Assembly: GCA_002329565.1 (NCBI GenBank)
Contig: DCTM01000054.1
Span: 1-14,566, forward strand
DNA: 14,566 bases
Direction: 5' to 3'
DNA from: Firmicutes bacterium UBA1440
GTDB taxonomy: Bacteria; Bacillota; Clostridia; Peptostreptococcales; Anaerovoracaceae
Part shown: positions 1 through 6,211 of the stretch, in pieces
How positions within the stretch are numbered: position 1 is the stretch's first letter
Layout of the letters: every line of letters starts with the position of its first letter
Position numbers and translations under genes: made by a program
The notes under the pieces: model-generated
The model's database searches: none
Told to the model about the DNA's origin: nothing
The model's input: the letters and a program-made list of their open reading frames with translations, nothing else

Positions 1-102
1 CAGGCGATTCTTTCTTGCAAGACCTGCTGAATTATCTGTTTCAAGAGCAACCTGAACTTCCGCAGACTTCACAGAAGCTTTTATAATTGCTTTGCACATC
101 AT
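1..102 (-). CDS. Possible partial open frame running off the left edge
   Basis: A minus-strand frame is open from a TAA at 118-120 to the window edge. From ATG at 102 (a second ATG at 99) it reads 34 codons, MMCKAIIKASVKSAEVQVAL and onward, with a composition compatible with protein. I recognise no family. No Shine-Dalgarno sequence precedes the ATG, and it lies just downstream of a nucleoside hydrolase remnant, so it may be a fragment of a decayed gene or a chance open stretch. Sequence to the left is needed to decide. Confidence 0.25.
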   Translation of the reverse strand, partial: MMCKAIIKASVKSAEVQVALETDNSAGLARKNRL

Positions 103-107
103 AGAGT

Positions 108-182
108 TCAGGACGCGTTAAGTATACTGCCCCGGTCCTTGACGCGAAATGTATTGTCACAATCAAATACAATATGTTTCAT
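108..182 (-). pseudogene. Nucleoside hydrolase 5' remnant
   Basis: ATG at 182 opens a 24-codon frame reading MKHIVFDCDNTFRVKDRG and ending in TGA at 108-110. The start closely resembles the N-terminus of one group of inosine/uridine-preferring nucleoside hydrolases, in which a DCDNT motif is soon followed by the D-x-D-D calcium-binding motif. Here the similarity stops right after VKDR, the DxDD motif is absent and the frame closes, so the remaining roughly 300 residues expected of the enzyme are missing. A weak GGATGAG lies upstream of the ATG. I infer a truncated, non-functional gene, possibly a deletion breakpoint near 125-135. The match is short and from memory, so confidence is moderate. 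Confidence 0.45.
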
Positions 183-213
183 TTTCTATACTCATCCGGG
201 AATAAGCCCAATC

Positions 214-242
214 AAAAAGCACTGCAACATGCAATGCTTTTT
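214..242 (-). terminator. Intrinsic terminator after the GH18 gene
   Basis: Arms 214-226 and 230-242 form a 13-bp stem with a 3-base loop, and the minus-strand RNA ends in a U run (GCTTTTTG). The only non-Watson-Crick pair (222/234) is G-U in minus-strand RNA but C-A in plus-strand RNA, which supports the minus orientation. It begins 25 bases past the GH18 stop codon. Confidence 0.8.
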
Positions 243-266
243 GTTTTTGAGAATACAATCTTCTTG

Positions 267-1238
267 TTATACCCGTATAACTTGAAAATTATCGGCGATG
301 GCTCTCCTGCCTTCGGGGAACGGTGACATGATATTCCATATACTGAAACCTGCGAGCTGCAATTCTTGCAGCACTGCGAATTTTGCGTTCCAGCTTCGAT
401 AATCCTCGAACCGGACCACGTGTTCACGGCCCTGCTCATCGGTATAATAGTAAAACGGCGACTGCGCTTCTTCGTCGTATTGAATTTCCACGCCATAGAG
501 TGCCGCACGGGCGACAGCTTCGGGATTGGACAGCCGCTCCGCTCGTGATTCACCCTGCACAAACGGCAATGTCCAGTCGTAACCGTAGTTCGCCATGCCC
601 ATCAAAATTTTGTCAGGAGGAATCTCACTGATCCCGTATGTGAGCACTCGTCTGACTGCGGGGAGCGGAGCTACGGCCATCGGAGGTCCATAAGTATAAC
701 CCCATTCATAGGTCATAAGCAAAACGAAATTGGCCGCTTCACCCATAGCGGCGTAGTCGTGTCCTTCGTACAGCAGTCCGGGCTGATCCGCAGACACCTT
801 TGGCGCGAGAGCCACGGTCACAAGATACCCTTCCGGGTTCAGGAAAAGGGTAGCATTCTGTACAAATTGCGAGTACTGATCTTTGTTTCTCGCAAAAACA
901 AATTCAAAATCAAAGTCCACTCCAAACATGTCTTTTGTCCGCAATTCTTCAAGAATCTCATTCAGCAGACGCGTTTGTTTAGCTTCGTCAGAAAGCAACG
1001 TATCTACGAGCTCGTTGTTGAAAGCTCCTGACGGATCGAGCGGAGTGAGCACCATCAAACTCCTGACACCTTTAGCTTCGGCGATGGCACGCATTTCGTA
1101 ATCGTCCAGGCTTATAAGCTCTCCCTGATCGGTAAATCCGTAGCTGAAACAGGACAGCAACGATATGTAATCCGACCACTCATTCAAGACATCGGGATCT
1201 ATTGAAGGATACGCATATCCGTTTGCAAGTATCTCCAT
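267..1238 (-). CDS. GH18 hydrolase, spore YaaH/SleL type, without LysM
   Basis: A 323-residue family 18 glycoside hydrolase. Related YaaH/SleL proteins cleave N-acetylglucosamine linkages in spore cortex peptidoglycan or sit in the spore coat. The catalytic DxDxE motif is DFDFE at residues 108-112, with Glu112 the expected acid/base. MTYEWGYTYGPPMAVAPL at 175-192 and MANYGYDWTLPF at 214-225 are typical of the YaaH group. The start at 1238 is chosen because AGGAGG lies six bases upstream; a longer frame reaching 1310 would add 24 residues without a good ribosome site. No signal peptide or LysM repeats are visible, whereas B. subtilis YaaH and SleL carry N-terminal LysM domains. It probably acts on the spore after synthesis in the mother cell, which is inference from the family and from nearby sporulation genes. 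A terminator follows. Family assignment is firm, the exact role is not. Confidence 0.88.
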   Translation of the reverse strand: MEILANGYAYPSIDPDVLNEWSDYISLLSCFSYGFTDQGELISLDDYEMRAIAEAKGVRSLMVLTPLDPSGAFNNELVDTLLSDEAKQTRLLNEILEELRTKDMFGVDFDFEFVFARNKDQYSQFVQNATLFLNPEGYLVTVALAPKVSADQPGLLYEGHDYAAMGEAANFVLLMTYEWGYTYGPPMAVAPLPAVRRVLTYGISEIPPDKILMGMANYGYDWTLPFVQGESRAERLSNPEAVARAALYGVEIQYDEEAQSPFYYYTDEQGREHVVRFEDYRSWNAKFAVLQELQLAGFSIWNIMSPFPEGRRAIADNFQVIRV

Positions 1239-1317
1239 TATATACCTCCTCACCTGCGATGAAATATTTGCCGGGCATTCTCTTACTCGCACGCTGCCCT
1301 CTTTTCTCATTTTATGC

Positions 1318-1333
1318 CTGTTTCCCTAAACAG
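1318..1333. other. Short hairpin in the GH18 leader region
   Basis: CTGTTT and AAACAG form a 6-bp stem with a 4-base loop. CCGCATGCGG, a perfect 10-base palindrome, lies about 20 bases further right. Both fall between the GH18 gene and the MarR operon terminator (1239-1433), where the GH18 promoter must lie. I could not assign a convincing promoter there; GGCATAAAAT near 1310-1319 on the minus strand resembles a sigma-E -10 but has no good -35. Confidence 0.3.
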
Positions 1334-1380
1334 ATACTTTATTTTTTCCGCATGCGGCAACCGGATTGGAATTTTAAGAA

Positions 1381-1432
1381 TAATAAATTTGATCAAGCAC
1401 ACATATCTCTGTAAGAAGTGCAAATATGAAAA
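1381..1432 (+). repeat. Diverged copy of the spoIID promoter/start region
   Basis: These 52 bases align with 2358-2411, the promoter, ribosome site and first codons of spoIID. I count 44 of 52 aligned positions identical, all eight differences are transitions, and there is one 2-base gap. In this copy the -10-like CATATATT of spoIID is CATATCTC and GAGAGG is AAGAAG. The ATG opens only an 11-codon frame (MKKKNGIAYIM) that runs into the terminator at 1434-1475, so no gene follows. Confidence 0.65.
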
Positions 1433-1433
1433 A

Positions 1434-1475
1434 GAAAAACGGCATAGCCTACATAATGTAAGTTATGCCGTTTTC
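1434..1475 (-). terminator. Terminator after the MarR operon
   Basis: AAAACGGCATA (1436-1446) pairs with TATGCCGTTTT (1464-1474), and the loop contains a smaller TACA/TGTA stem. Both strands have a T-rich flank, so it could act in both directions, but the gene ending just before it is the minus-strand small membrane protein with its stop at 1496. Confidence 0.8.
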
Positions 1476-1495
1476 TTTTGATACTAAAAATCCCT

Positions 1496-1762
1496 TTATT
1501 CTATCCCCGTTGCCTCCTGAAGAGAAGTTTTTCTTGCCTTGCGGTGCATTCTGAATACATTAAATACAATCAGACAAGCCATTCCTGCAAGTTTAATCCA
1601 AATATTTATAGGCGCCCAAATTGCGAGTACCAGCAATATAATTCCCAGTAATGAGTGGCCCAGTAAATTTTTCCAGTCTTTCAAATAACTTAGGATACCA
1701 CCCAATATTTTTTGAGTCACTTGAAAAATGCGGGGATTCTTTTTTTCCATATAATTAATCAT
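1496..1762 (-). CDS. Small membrane protein cotranscribed with the MarR regulator
   Basis: An 88-residue protein I cannot assign to a family. Residues 36-55 and 56-70 are hydrophobic (SLLGIILLVLAIWAPINIW, then IKLAGMACLIVFNVF), predicting two membrane spans or a hairpin. A charged, amphipathic N-terminal part and a basic C-terminus (RMHRKARK) lie outside. The ATG at 1762 overlaps the MarR stop in an ATGA arrangement, which suggests translational coupling. The GAGAGG before it is only about one base from this ATG, so the ATG at 1750 (84 residues) is an alternative. Pairing with a MarR gene suggests that the protein belongs to the response MarR controls, for example membrane stress or efflux, but nothing in the sequence shows which. 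Confidence 0.7.
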   Translation of the reverse strand: MINYMEKKNPRIFQVTQKILGGILSYLKDWKNLLGHSLLGIILLVLAIWAPINIWIKLAGMACLIVFNVFRMHRKARKTSLQEATGIE

Positions 1763-2205
1763 TCCTCTCGATTTTTATTAATTCCCGAATCGTTGTTTAA
1801 TTTAAGCGCGTTTTCAAAAAGCCTGTCAAGATATGAGTTAAATGTCCGAAGCTCCTCTTGCGTAAGACAAGAGCACACTTCCTTCAGCCAGTTTTCATAT
1901 AAATGTATATTGCCGGCAATACAGGCTTTTCCGGTTTCGGTGAGCCGGATAACATTTTCGCGCCTGTTCTTTTCATTCTGACTTTTGTAAATGAGGCCTT
2001 CACGCTCCATCACGCGTAAGGCTTTTGCTACGGTTGTTTTATCCAGGAGCAGTGCATTTGAAATGGTGTCCTGAGATACCATGTCATGAAAATACAGGAA
2101 AGCGCATATTGCATGTTCCGTATCAGAGAATCCTGCCCGGCGTATTGTTTCATGACCGAATTCGCGACCCAGCCTGACCAGTTTGTTAAGCGTATTAAAA
2201 CTCAT
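1759..2205 (-). CDS. MarR-family transcriptional regulator
   Basis: A 148-residue MarR-family DNA-binding protein. A helix-turn-helix spans about residues 44-68 (SQDTISNALLLDKTTVAKAL), followed by the wing at 76-90 with NEKNRRENVIRLTETG, the usual D/N-x-R-x-x-x-I-x-L-T-x-x-G pattern. Flanking helices would form the dimer interface. Cys111 and Cys113 could serve redox sensing, but that is speculative. The ATG at 2205 is preferred over the in-frame GTG at 2214 because AAAGG sits eight bases before it. A strong sigma-A promoter lies upstream, with a perfect palindrome between it and the start, so autorepression is likely. The ligand is unknown. It is first in a two-gene unit with the small membrane protein. 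Confidence 0.9.
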   Translation of the reverse strand: MSFNTLNKLVRLGREFGHETIRRAGFSDTEHAICAFLYFHDMVSQDTISNALLLDKTTVAKALRVMEREGLIYKSQNEKNRRENVIRLTETGKACIAGNIHLYENWLKEVCSCLTQEELRTFNSYLDRLFENALKLNNDSGINKNREE

Positions 2206-2229
2206 ATAATGCACCTTTCAGATGAAAAT

Positions 2230-2240
2230 TCAACTGTTGA
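2230..2240. promoter_or_regulatory. Palindrome, possible MarR operator
   Basis: TCAACTGTTGA is a perfect 5-1-5 palindrome centred at 2235, 8-18 bases downstream of the -10 box of the MarR promoter, so it covers the predicted transcription start region. MarR proteins often bind short palindromes overlapping their own promoters. Binding is inferred. Confidence 0.45.
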
Positions 2241-2247
2241 CTTTTCT

Positions 2248-2276
2248 ATTATAACGGACGGTAAGGAGTTTGTCAA
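2248..2276 (-). promoter_or_regulatory. Sigma-A promoter of the MarR operon
   Basis: On the minus strand the -35 is TTGACA (2271-2276) and the -10 is TATAAT (2248-2253), separated by exactly 17 bases. Both hexamers match the consensus perfectly, which implies strong transcription unless it is repressed. Confidence 0.9.
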
Positions 2277-2318
2277 TACTATGTTATAAAAATTAATTTT
2301 CATAAATTCCTGAATTGA

Positions 2319-2341
2319 ACTCCCTTTACGGGAGTCTTTTT
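2319..2341 (+). terminator. Plus-strand intrinsic terminator ahead of spoIID
   Basis: ACTCCC (2319-2324) pairs with GGGAGT (2330-2335) around a 5-base loop and is followed by CTTTTTATTT on the plus strand. No plus-strand gene lies to its left in this window. It may insulate spoIID from stray transcription or end an unrecognised short transcript. Confidence 0.5.
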
Positions 2342-2357
2342 ATTTGACCTTTCTCCG

Positions 2358-2386
2358 TAATAAATTTGGCCAAGCACGCATATATT
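2358..2386 (+). promoter_or_regulatory. spoIID: Sigma-E-like promoter of spoIID
   Basis: TAATAAA (2358-2364), a 14-base spacer and CATATATT (2379-2386) fit the sigma-E pattern of an ATA-containing -35 and a CATACAnT -10 (seven of eight in the -10). B. subtilis spoIID is a sigma-E gene, so mother-cell expression is expected. The leader would be very short, placing the GAGAGG ribosome site close to the RNA 5' end. Confidence 0.55.
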
Positions 2387-2404
2387 TCCGTGAGAGGTAC
2401 AAAT

Positions 2405-3409
2405 ATGAAAAGAAGAGAAAAGTTAATAAAACTGTTGCGCCTTTCAGGGCTTTGCGGGGGATTTGCATTGTTCGCATTACTTTTGCTTCCCGGCGCACTT
2501 CTGATATTTTTCGGAGATTCAAATTCGTCAGTTGAAAACGGAGAACGCATAATACCGCCGAAGAGCATCCATGTTTACAGGACTGCATTGGGGACGGTTG
2601 AAGAAATCGACTTTGAGGAATACGTGAAAGGTGTGGTTGCCGGGGAAATGCCTTCAAATTTTGCTGAGGAAGCGCTAAAGGCTCAGGCCGTCGCCGCACG
2701 TACATATTCCCTTTCAAAGGTTATCCGCTCGGGTGACGGAGGTTATCCCGCAGCTCACCCGAATGCTCCGCTGTGCGACGGCACGCATTGTCAGGTTTAT
2801 CGAAGCCCCTCCGAACTTGAAAGCCTCAAGGGCAGTGCATGGATGAAAGACGGATACAAAAAGATTACCGAGGCCGTCGAAGACACCGCAGGAGTGCTCA
2901 TGTATTACAACGGTGAATTGGCATATCAGGCGCTGTTCCATTCATCGAGCGGCGGCAAAACCGAAAACTCTGAGGATGTGTTCGTAAGCGCGGTTCCTTA
3001 TCTGCGCAGTGTTGAGAGCAACTACGAGGATGCTGCCACCCACAAGAACGAAAAGACATCGCTAACATATACGGCATTGGCCGAGACTCTCAACAAAAAA
3101 TATCCCGACCGCTACACGGGTAATTTTACACCGAGCGCAATAAAAATACGCGACCGCACTGACGGGGGTCGCGTAAACATTATACAAATCGGCAATGCCA
3201 CCTACAGCGGCAGTGAAATTCGCGAAGCGCTTGGGCTTAAATCCGCTAATTTCAGCATCTCAAAAGAGCCGTACAACATCGTGTTCACGACGAACGGATA
3301 CGGACACGGTGTAGGAATGAGTCAATACGGGGCCAACGGTATGGCCGAGGCGGGTTTTGACTACAAAGAAATATTAAAGCATTATTATACGGGCGTTTCT
3401 GTTTATTGA
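2405..3409 (+). CDS. spoIID: Stage II sporulation protein D, lytic transglycosylase
   Basis: A 334-residue SpoIID. In the family this mother-cell membrane enzyme cleaves glycan strands of peptidoglycan and works with SpoIIM and SpoIIP during engulfment of the forespore. Residues 13-37 form the N-terminal membrane anchor. EEYVKGVVAGEMPSNF at 71-86 holds the expected catalytic Glu81, followed by EEALKAQAVAARTYSL at 88-103. CDGTHC (Cys124, His128, Cys129) matches the cysteine-containing zinc site described for clostridial SpoIID. HSSSGGKTE and the C-terminal GYGHGVGMSQYGANGMAEAG are also conserved. The ATG at 2405 is chosen because GAGAGG lies seven bases upstream; an in-frame TTG at 2366 falls inside the promoter. 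In B. subtilis spoIID follows a murA gene; here murA is convergent and the stop codons overlap by seven bases. Confidence 0.95.
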   Translation: MKRREKLIKLLRLSGLCGGFALFALLLLPGALLIFFGDSNSSVENGERIIPPKSIHVYRTALGTVEEIDFEEYVKGVVAGEMPSNFAEEALKAQAVAARTYSLSKVIRSGDGGYPAAHPNAPLCDGTHCQVYRSPSELESLKGSAWMKDGYKKITEAVEDTAGVLMYYNGELAYQALFHSSSGGKTENSEDVFVSAVPYLRSVESNYEDAATHKNEKTSLTYTALAETLNKKYPDRYTGNFTPSAIKIRDRTDGGRVNIIQIGNATYSGSEIREALGLKSANFSISKEPYNIVFTTNGYGHGVGMSQYGANGMAEAGFDYKEILKHYYTGVSVY

Positions 3410-4689
3410 ATCTCTTTGACTTTTTCCTCAATGCGCTCGATTTTTGCGCCCAGGCTCTCAAATTTATCGATAAAGCGTTCGTATCCGCGCTCGATATGAT
3501 AGATCTCAGAAACCTCCGTGGACCCTTCTGCGACAAGGCCCACAAGTATCATCGCCGCTCCGGCTCTCAGATCGGTCGCGATCACACTGGTGCCGTGCAG
3601 CGGCTTTCCCCCTCTGATCACTGCCTTTCGGTCTTCGGTAACGATGTCGGCGCCCATACGTTCAAGCTCCGCCACATGCATGAAGCGGTTTTCAAAGACG
3701 GTCTCAATTACCTGACTTTCACCCTTAACGGTAGTCAGCAATGCCATGAAGATTGATTGCATATCTGTCGGGAATCCGGGATAAGGCAATGTCTTGATGT
3801 CTGTCGCCACAAGGTCGGCATTCTCCGCATCGACAATCAAACCGTCAAATGTATCGCTGACAGTGACTCCGCACTCTCTCAGCTTTGCGATAACCGGTTT
3901 GACGTGATCCGGTACCGCGTTTTTGATGAGAATCTTGCCGCGAGTGATTGCCGCAGCCACCATGAAGGTGCCCGTCTCAATCCTGTCAGGAATCACGGTA
4001 TGCGATGCTGCCGACAAGCGCTTGACGCCCTCTATTTTTATTGTATCGGTGCCCGCACCTTTGATACGCGCGCCCATCTTGTTGAGAAAGTTTGCGAGAT
4101 CGACGATTTCCGGCTCTTCCGCAACATTTTCAAGAATTGTTGTTCCCTCTGCCAGTACTGCCGCCATCATAATGTTTTCGGTTGCACCGACGCTTGGGAA
4201 GTCCAGATAAATGTTGCTGCCGACAAGCTTGTCCGCTACAGCTTCAACATATCCGCGTTCTCTGTGCTCAGTGATCCGTGCGCCCAAGGCAGCGAAGCCT
4301 TTCAGGTGCAGATCGACAGGCCTTGCACCGATTGCGCAGCCACCGGGAAGAGGCATGCGCACACGGCCTGTGCGTGCCAAGATTGGACCCATCACCAGGA
4401 CAGAGGCCCTCATCTTGCTGACTAAAGCGTACGGAGCCTCATGCTCCGCAATCGTTTTGGTTCCTATATATAATTTGTTATTGTCATAATCTTCAACGAC
4501 ATCGGCGCCGATGCGTCTCAACATATTGCACATCACATCGACGTCTCTGAGCCTCGGTGTATCGATAATCACACACTGTTCTTCACACAGCAGTGTAGCC
4601 GCCATGATTGGCAGCACAGCATTCTTAGAGCCGCTGATATACACTTCTCCGTGAAGAGGCCCGCTCTGTTTTACTAAAAATTTTGCCAC
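3403..4689 (-). CDS. murA: UDP-N-acetylglucosamine 1-carboxyvinyltransferase MurA
   Basis: A 428-residue MurA, the usual length. It transfers enolpyruvyl from phosphoenolpyruvate to UDP-GlcNAc, the first committed step of peptidoglycan synthesis in the cytoplasm. The substrate-binding SGSKNA places Lys22 and Asn23 as expected. [16 protein letters not shown] carries the catalytic loop cysteine, Cys118, which is the residue fosfomycin alkylates, so the enzyme is predicted to be sensitive (Asp replaces it in resistant enzymes). PGFPTDMQ contains the conserved catalytic aspartate. Translation starts at GTG 4689, with GGAGG six bases upstream. It has its own sigma-A promoter at 4730-4758. Its end overlaps the convergent spoIID end by seven bases, and no terminator was seen between the two. 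Confidence 0.97.
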   Translation of the reverse strand: MAKFLVKQSGPLHGEVYISGSKNAVLPIMAATLLCEEQCVIIDTPRLRDVDVMCNMLRRIGADVVEDYDNNKLYIGTKTIAEHEAPYALVSKMRASVLVMGPILARTGRVRMPLPGGCAIGARPVDLHLKGFAALGARITEHRERGYVEAVADKLVGSNIYLDFPSVGATENIMMAAVLAEGTTILENVAEEPEIVDLANFLNKMGARIKGAGTDTIKIEGVKRLSAASHTVIPDRIETGTFMVAAAITRGKILIKNAVPDHVKPVIAKLRECGVTVSDTFDGLIVDAENADLVATDIKTLPYPGFPTDMQSIFMALLTTVKGESQVIETVFENRFMHVAELERMGADIVTEDRKAVIRGGKPLHGTSVIATDLRAGAAMILVGLVAEGSTEVSEIYHIERGYERFIDKFESLGAKIERIEEKVKEIQ

Positions 4690-4729
4690 TTAATTCCTCC
4701 GATAATAATTGGATAGGTACTACGTTATA

Positions 4730-4758
4730 AGTATACCCGGTTTACGTGTCATTTTCAA
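4730..4758 (-). promoter_or_regulatory. murA: Sigma-A promoter of murA
   Basis: On the minus strand TTGAAA (4753-4758) and TATACT (4730-4735) are 17 bases apart, about 40 bases before the GTG start. Confidence 0.75.
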
Positions 4759-4777
4759 GCAAAATAAACCTTTTATT

Positions 4778-4860
4778 CCCTACTCCAATTTCCGGTAGGG
4801 AAATGCAGAAGGTCGGCTCGAAAGGGATAATTGCTCAGCAATTCTCGTTTCGCACCGACC
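4778..4860 (-). other. Two hairpins between abrB and murA
   Basis: Hairpin 1 (4811-4860) has an outer GGTCGG/CCGACC stem, an internal CGAAA/TTTCG stem and a tip of AATTGC/GCAATT around a triloop. Hairpin 2 (4778-4800) has CCCTAC/GTAGGG around an 11-base loop. Neither has a long U run on either strand. On the minus strand hairpin 1 begins 26 bases after the AbrB-type stop and is followed by TTCTGCATTT, so it may act as a weak terminator. A structured RNA or a palindromic repeat is also possible. I match it to no riboswitch class. Confidence 0.5.
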
Positions 4861-4886
4861 CTGTCATTAATATCTTTGTGTTTGTT

Positions 4887-5129
4887 TTACAGCTTTTTCA
4901 GCTCGTTCATGCAGTCCTCGCAGACGTTCTTTTCCTTGATGCGAACAACATTCTTCGCGTTACCGCAAAAGACGCATGCGGGCTCATATTTTTTGAGCAG
5001 GATGTAATCTCCGTCAACAAATATCTCTATAGGATCTTTAATTTCTATATCAAGTGTTCTTCTCAGTTCAATCGGCAATACAATACGGCCAAGCTCATCT
5101 ACTTTTCTTACAATACCTGTTGCTTTCAT
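4887..5129 (-). CDS. AbrB-family transition-state regulator with C-terminal Cys4 motif
   Basis: An 80-residue AbrB/SpoVT-type DNA-binding protein. Residues 1-50 (KATGIVRKVDELGRIVLPIE) are close to B. subtilis AbrB and form the swapped-hairpin DNA-binding domain. AbrB represses post-exponential and early sporulation genes in B. subtilis; a similar role here is inference. Residues 52-73 hold CVFC and CEDC, a likely zinc-binding ribbon replacing the multimerisation domain of Bacillus AbrB. The start is the ATG at 5129, with GGAGG eight bases upstream; an ATG at 5144 lies before that ribosome site. It follows the DUF948-like gene by 44 bases without a terminator, so both are probably cotranscribed. 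Other close homologues exist in this family (Abh, SpoVT), so no gene symbol is given. Confidence 0.9.
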   Translation of the reverse strand: MKATGIVRKVDELGRIVLPIELRRTLDIEIKDPIEIFVDGDYILLKKYEPACVFCGNAKNVVRIKEKNVCEDCMNELKKL

Positions 5130-5173
5130 ATCCTTTACCTCCATTCTGTTTTGTTTGCATTTTGTTGTTTAGG

Positions 5174-5512
5174 TCATTTCCCTTTCGGTGATTTACTTTT
5201 GCAAAATGCGTTTTTAATCGCCGTAACGGCGTTAACTGCGTTTGTAAAGGCCATTACTGTGCTCTGATTTCCTTTAACAGCGGAACTGACGATGCCGAGT
5301 GCTTCACTTAAATCTCCCACAGCAACATCCGCCTGCTTGGCACGTGTTGCTGCAATCTCTGTAATCACTTCTGTATCTTCCAAAATTTTGTTGGCCTTCT
5401 TTATAGTTACAACTAAATTGCGCATAACACCGATAGTATAAACGACTAGAACGATCAGGAAAATCAACAATATGATCAATCCCAGCTCCTTCAGTGAAAT
5501 AACGATTTCCAT
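5174..5512 (-). CDS. DUF948-like single-span membrane protein
   Basis: A 112-residue protein with one strongly hydrophobic segment at residues 9-31 (ELGLIILLIFLIVLVVYTIG) followed by a soluble helical part rich in alternating hydrophobic and charged residues (about 35-100) and a basic tail. The layout, a short N-terminus, one span and then a coiled helical region, resembles DUF948 proteins, whose function is not established. The ATG at 5512 is chosen because AAAGGAGG lies seven bases upstream; the frame also contains an ATG at 5533 before that site. It is the first gene of a probable two-gene unit with the AbrB-type regulator and is divergent from spmA. Confidence 0.75.
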   Translation of the reverse strand: MEIVISLKELGLIILLIFLIVLVVYTIGVMRNLVVTIKKANKILEDTEVITEIAATRAKQADVAVGDLSEALGIVSSAVKGNQSTVMAFTNAVNAVTAIKNAFCKSKSPKGK

Positions 5513-5540
5513 CGATCCACCTCCTTTGTGCATTATTTAC

Positions 5541-5569
5541 ATTATCATGCATATGCTCAAAAATAGCAA
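5541..5569 (-). promoter_or_regulatory. Probable sigma-A promoter of the DUF948-abrB unit
   Basis: TTGCTA (5564-5569) and GATAAT (5541-5546) are 17 bases apart on the minus strand. An alternative pair, TTGAGC with AATAAT, overlaps it. The spmA promoter must lie in the same 105-base divergent gap; CATAAATT at 5580-5587 on the plus strand resembles a sigma-E -10, with a weak -35. Confidence 0.5.
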
Positions 5570-5617
5570 CATTTTTTTCCATAAATTTGAATAAAGTAAA
5601 AGCGGAGGTGATTCACC

Positions 5618-6211
5618 TTGATGAATTACATATGGGCAGGTATGCTTTTGCTCGGCATCGTCTTTTCCATTATCAATAACCGGCCCGATCTCTTTACCCA
5701 AGCTCTGATGGAAAGCTGCACCGATGCCGTTCAATTCATGATTGGACTCACAGGTATCATAGCCGTTTGGTGCGGTCTCATGAGCATTGCAAAAGAAAGC
5801 GGTCTGATTGACAAGATTGCCGTAAAAGCAACCCCCGCGATGAAATTTCTCTTCCCTCAGGAAAAGAACAAGGACACCTTGGTGATGATGCTGATGAGTT
5901 TCACGGCCAACGTCTTCGGTGCCGGCAACAGCGCAACGGTCTTCTCCCTGAAAGCCATGGAGATGCTCGATCGCGAGAATGGCGGCTCACCTGTGGCCAG
6001 CGATACCATGTGCATGTTCATGGCAGTTTCCATGTCAATGATTCAGCTTGTACCGATAACAATTATAAAAATCAGAAACGATCTCGGCTCACAAAATCCG
6101 AGCGATATCATCATGCCCTCCATCATTGTCGGGCTGATAGCAATGGCAGCATCTATTGCTGCATGCAAATATTTTGAAGCCCGCGAAAGGAGACGCAAAA
6201 GATGTCATTGA
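5618..6211 (+). CDS. spmA: Spore maturation protein A
   Basis: A 197-residue membrane protein of the SpmA family, built on the nucleoside-recognition (Gate) domain. In B. subtilis SpmA and SpmB are needed for normal dehydration of the spore core and heat resistance; the molecular activity is unknown. Several hydrophobic spans are visible (about residues 5-22, 40-60, 87-115, 133-152 and 165-185), with the family's FGAGNSATVFSLKAME segment near 100-115. The start is uncertain: TTG at 5618 lies nine bases after GGAGG, while ATG at 5621 lies twelve. I prefer TTG because the resulting N-terminus lines up with that of B. subtilis SpmA. The 3' end overlaps spmB by ten bases, so the two are cotranscribed. 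Expression in the mother cell is expected. Confidence 0.92.
   Translation: MMNYIWAGMLLLGIVFSIINNRPDLFTQALMESCTDAVQFMIGLTGIIAVWCGLMSIAKESGLIDKIAVKATPAMKFLFPQEKNKDTLVMMLMSFTANVFGAGNSATVFSLKAMEMLDRENGGSPVASDTMCMFMAVSMSMIQLVPITIIKIRNDLGSQNPSDIIMPSIIVGLIAMAASIAACKYFEARERRRKRCH

Noticed and set aside
1..250. A tRNA or CRISPR remnant at the left edge
   Set aside because: No cloverleaf, TTCRA arm or repeated spacer pattern is visible; the hairpin is explained as the GH18 terminator.
3757..4425. A 222-codon plus-strand open frame within murA
   Set aside because: It lies entirely opposite the well-supported murA gene, has no ribosome site and its product resembles no protein family.
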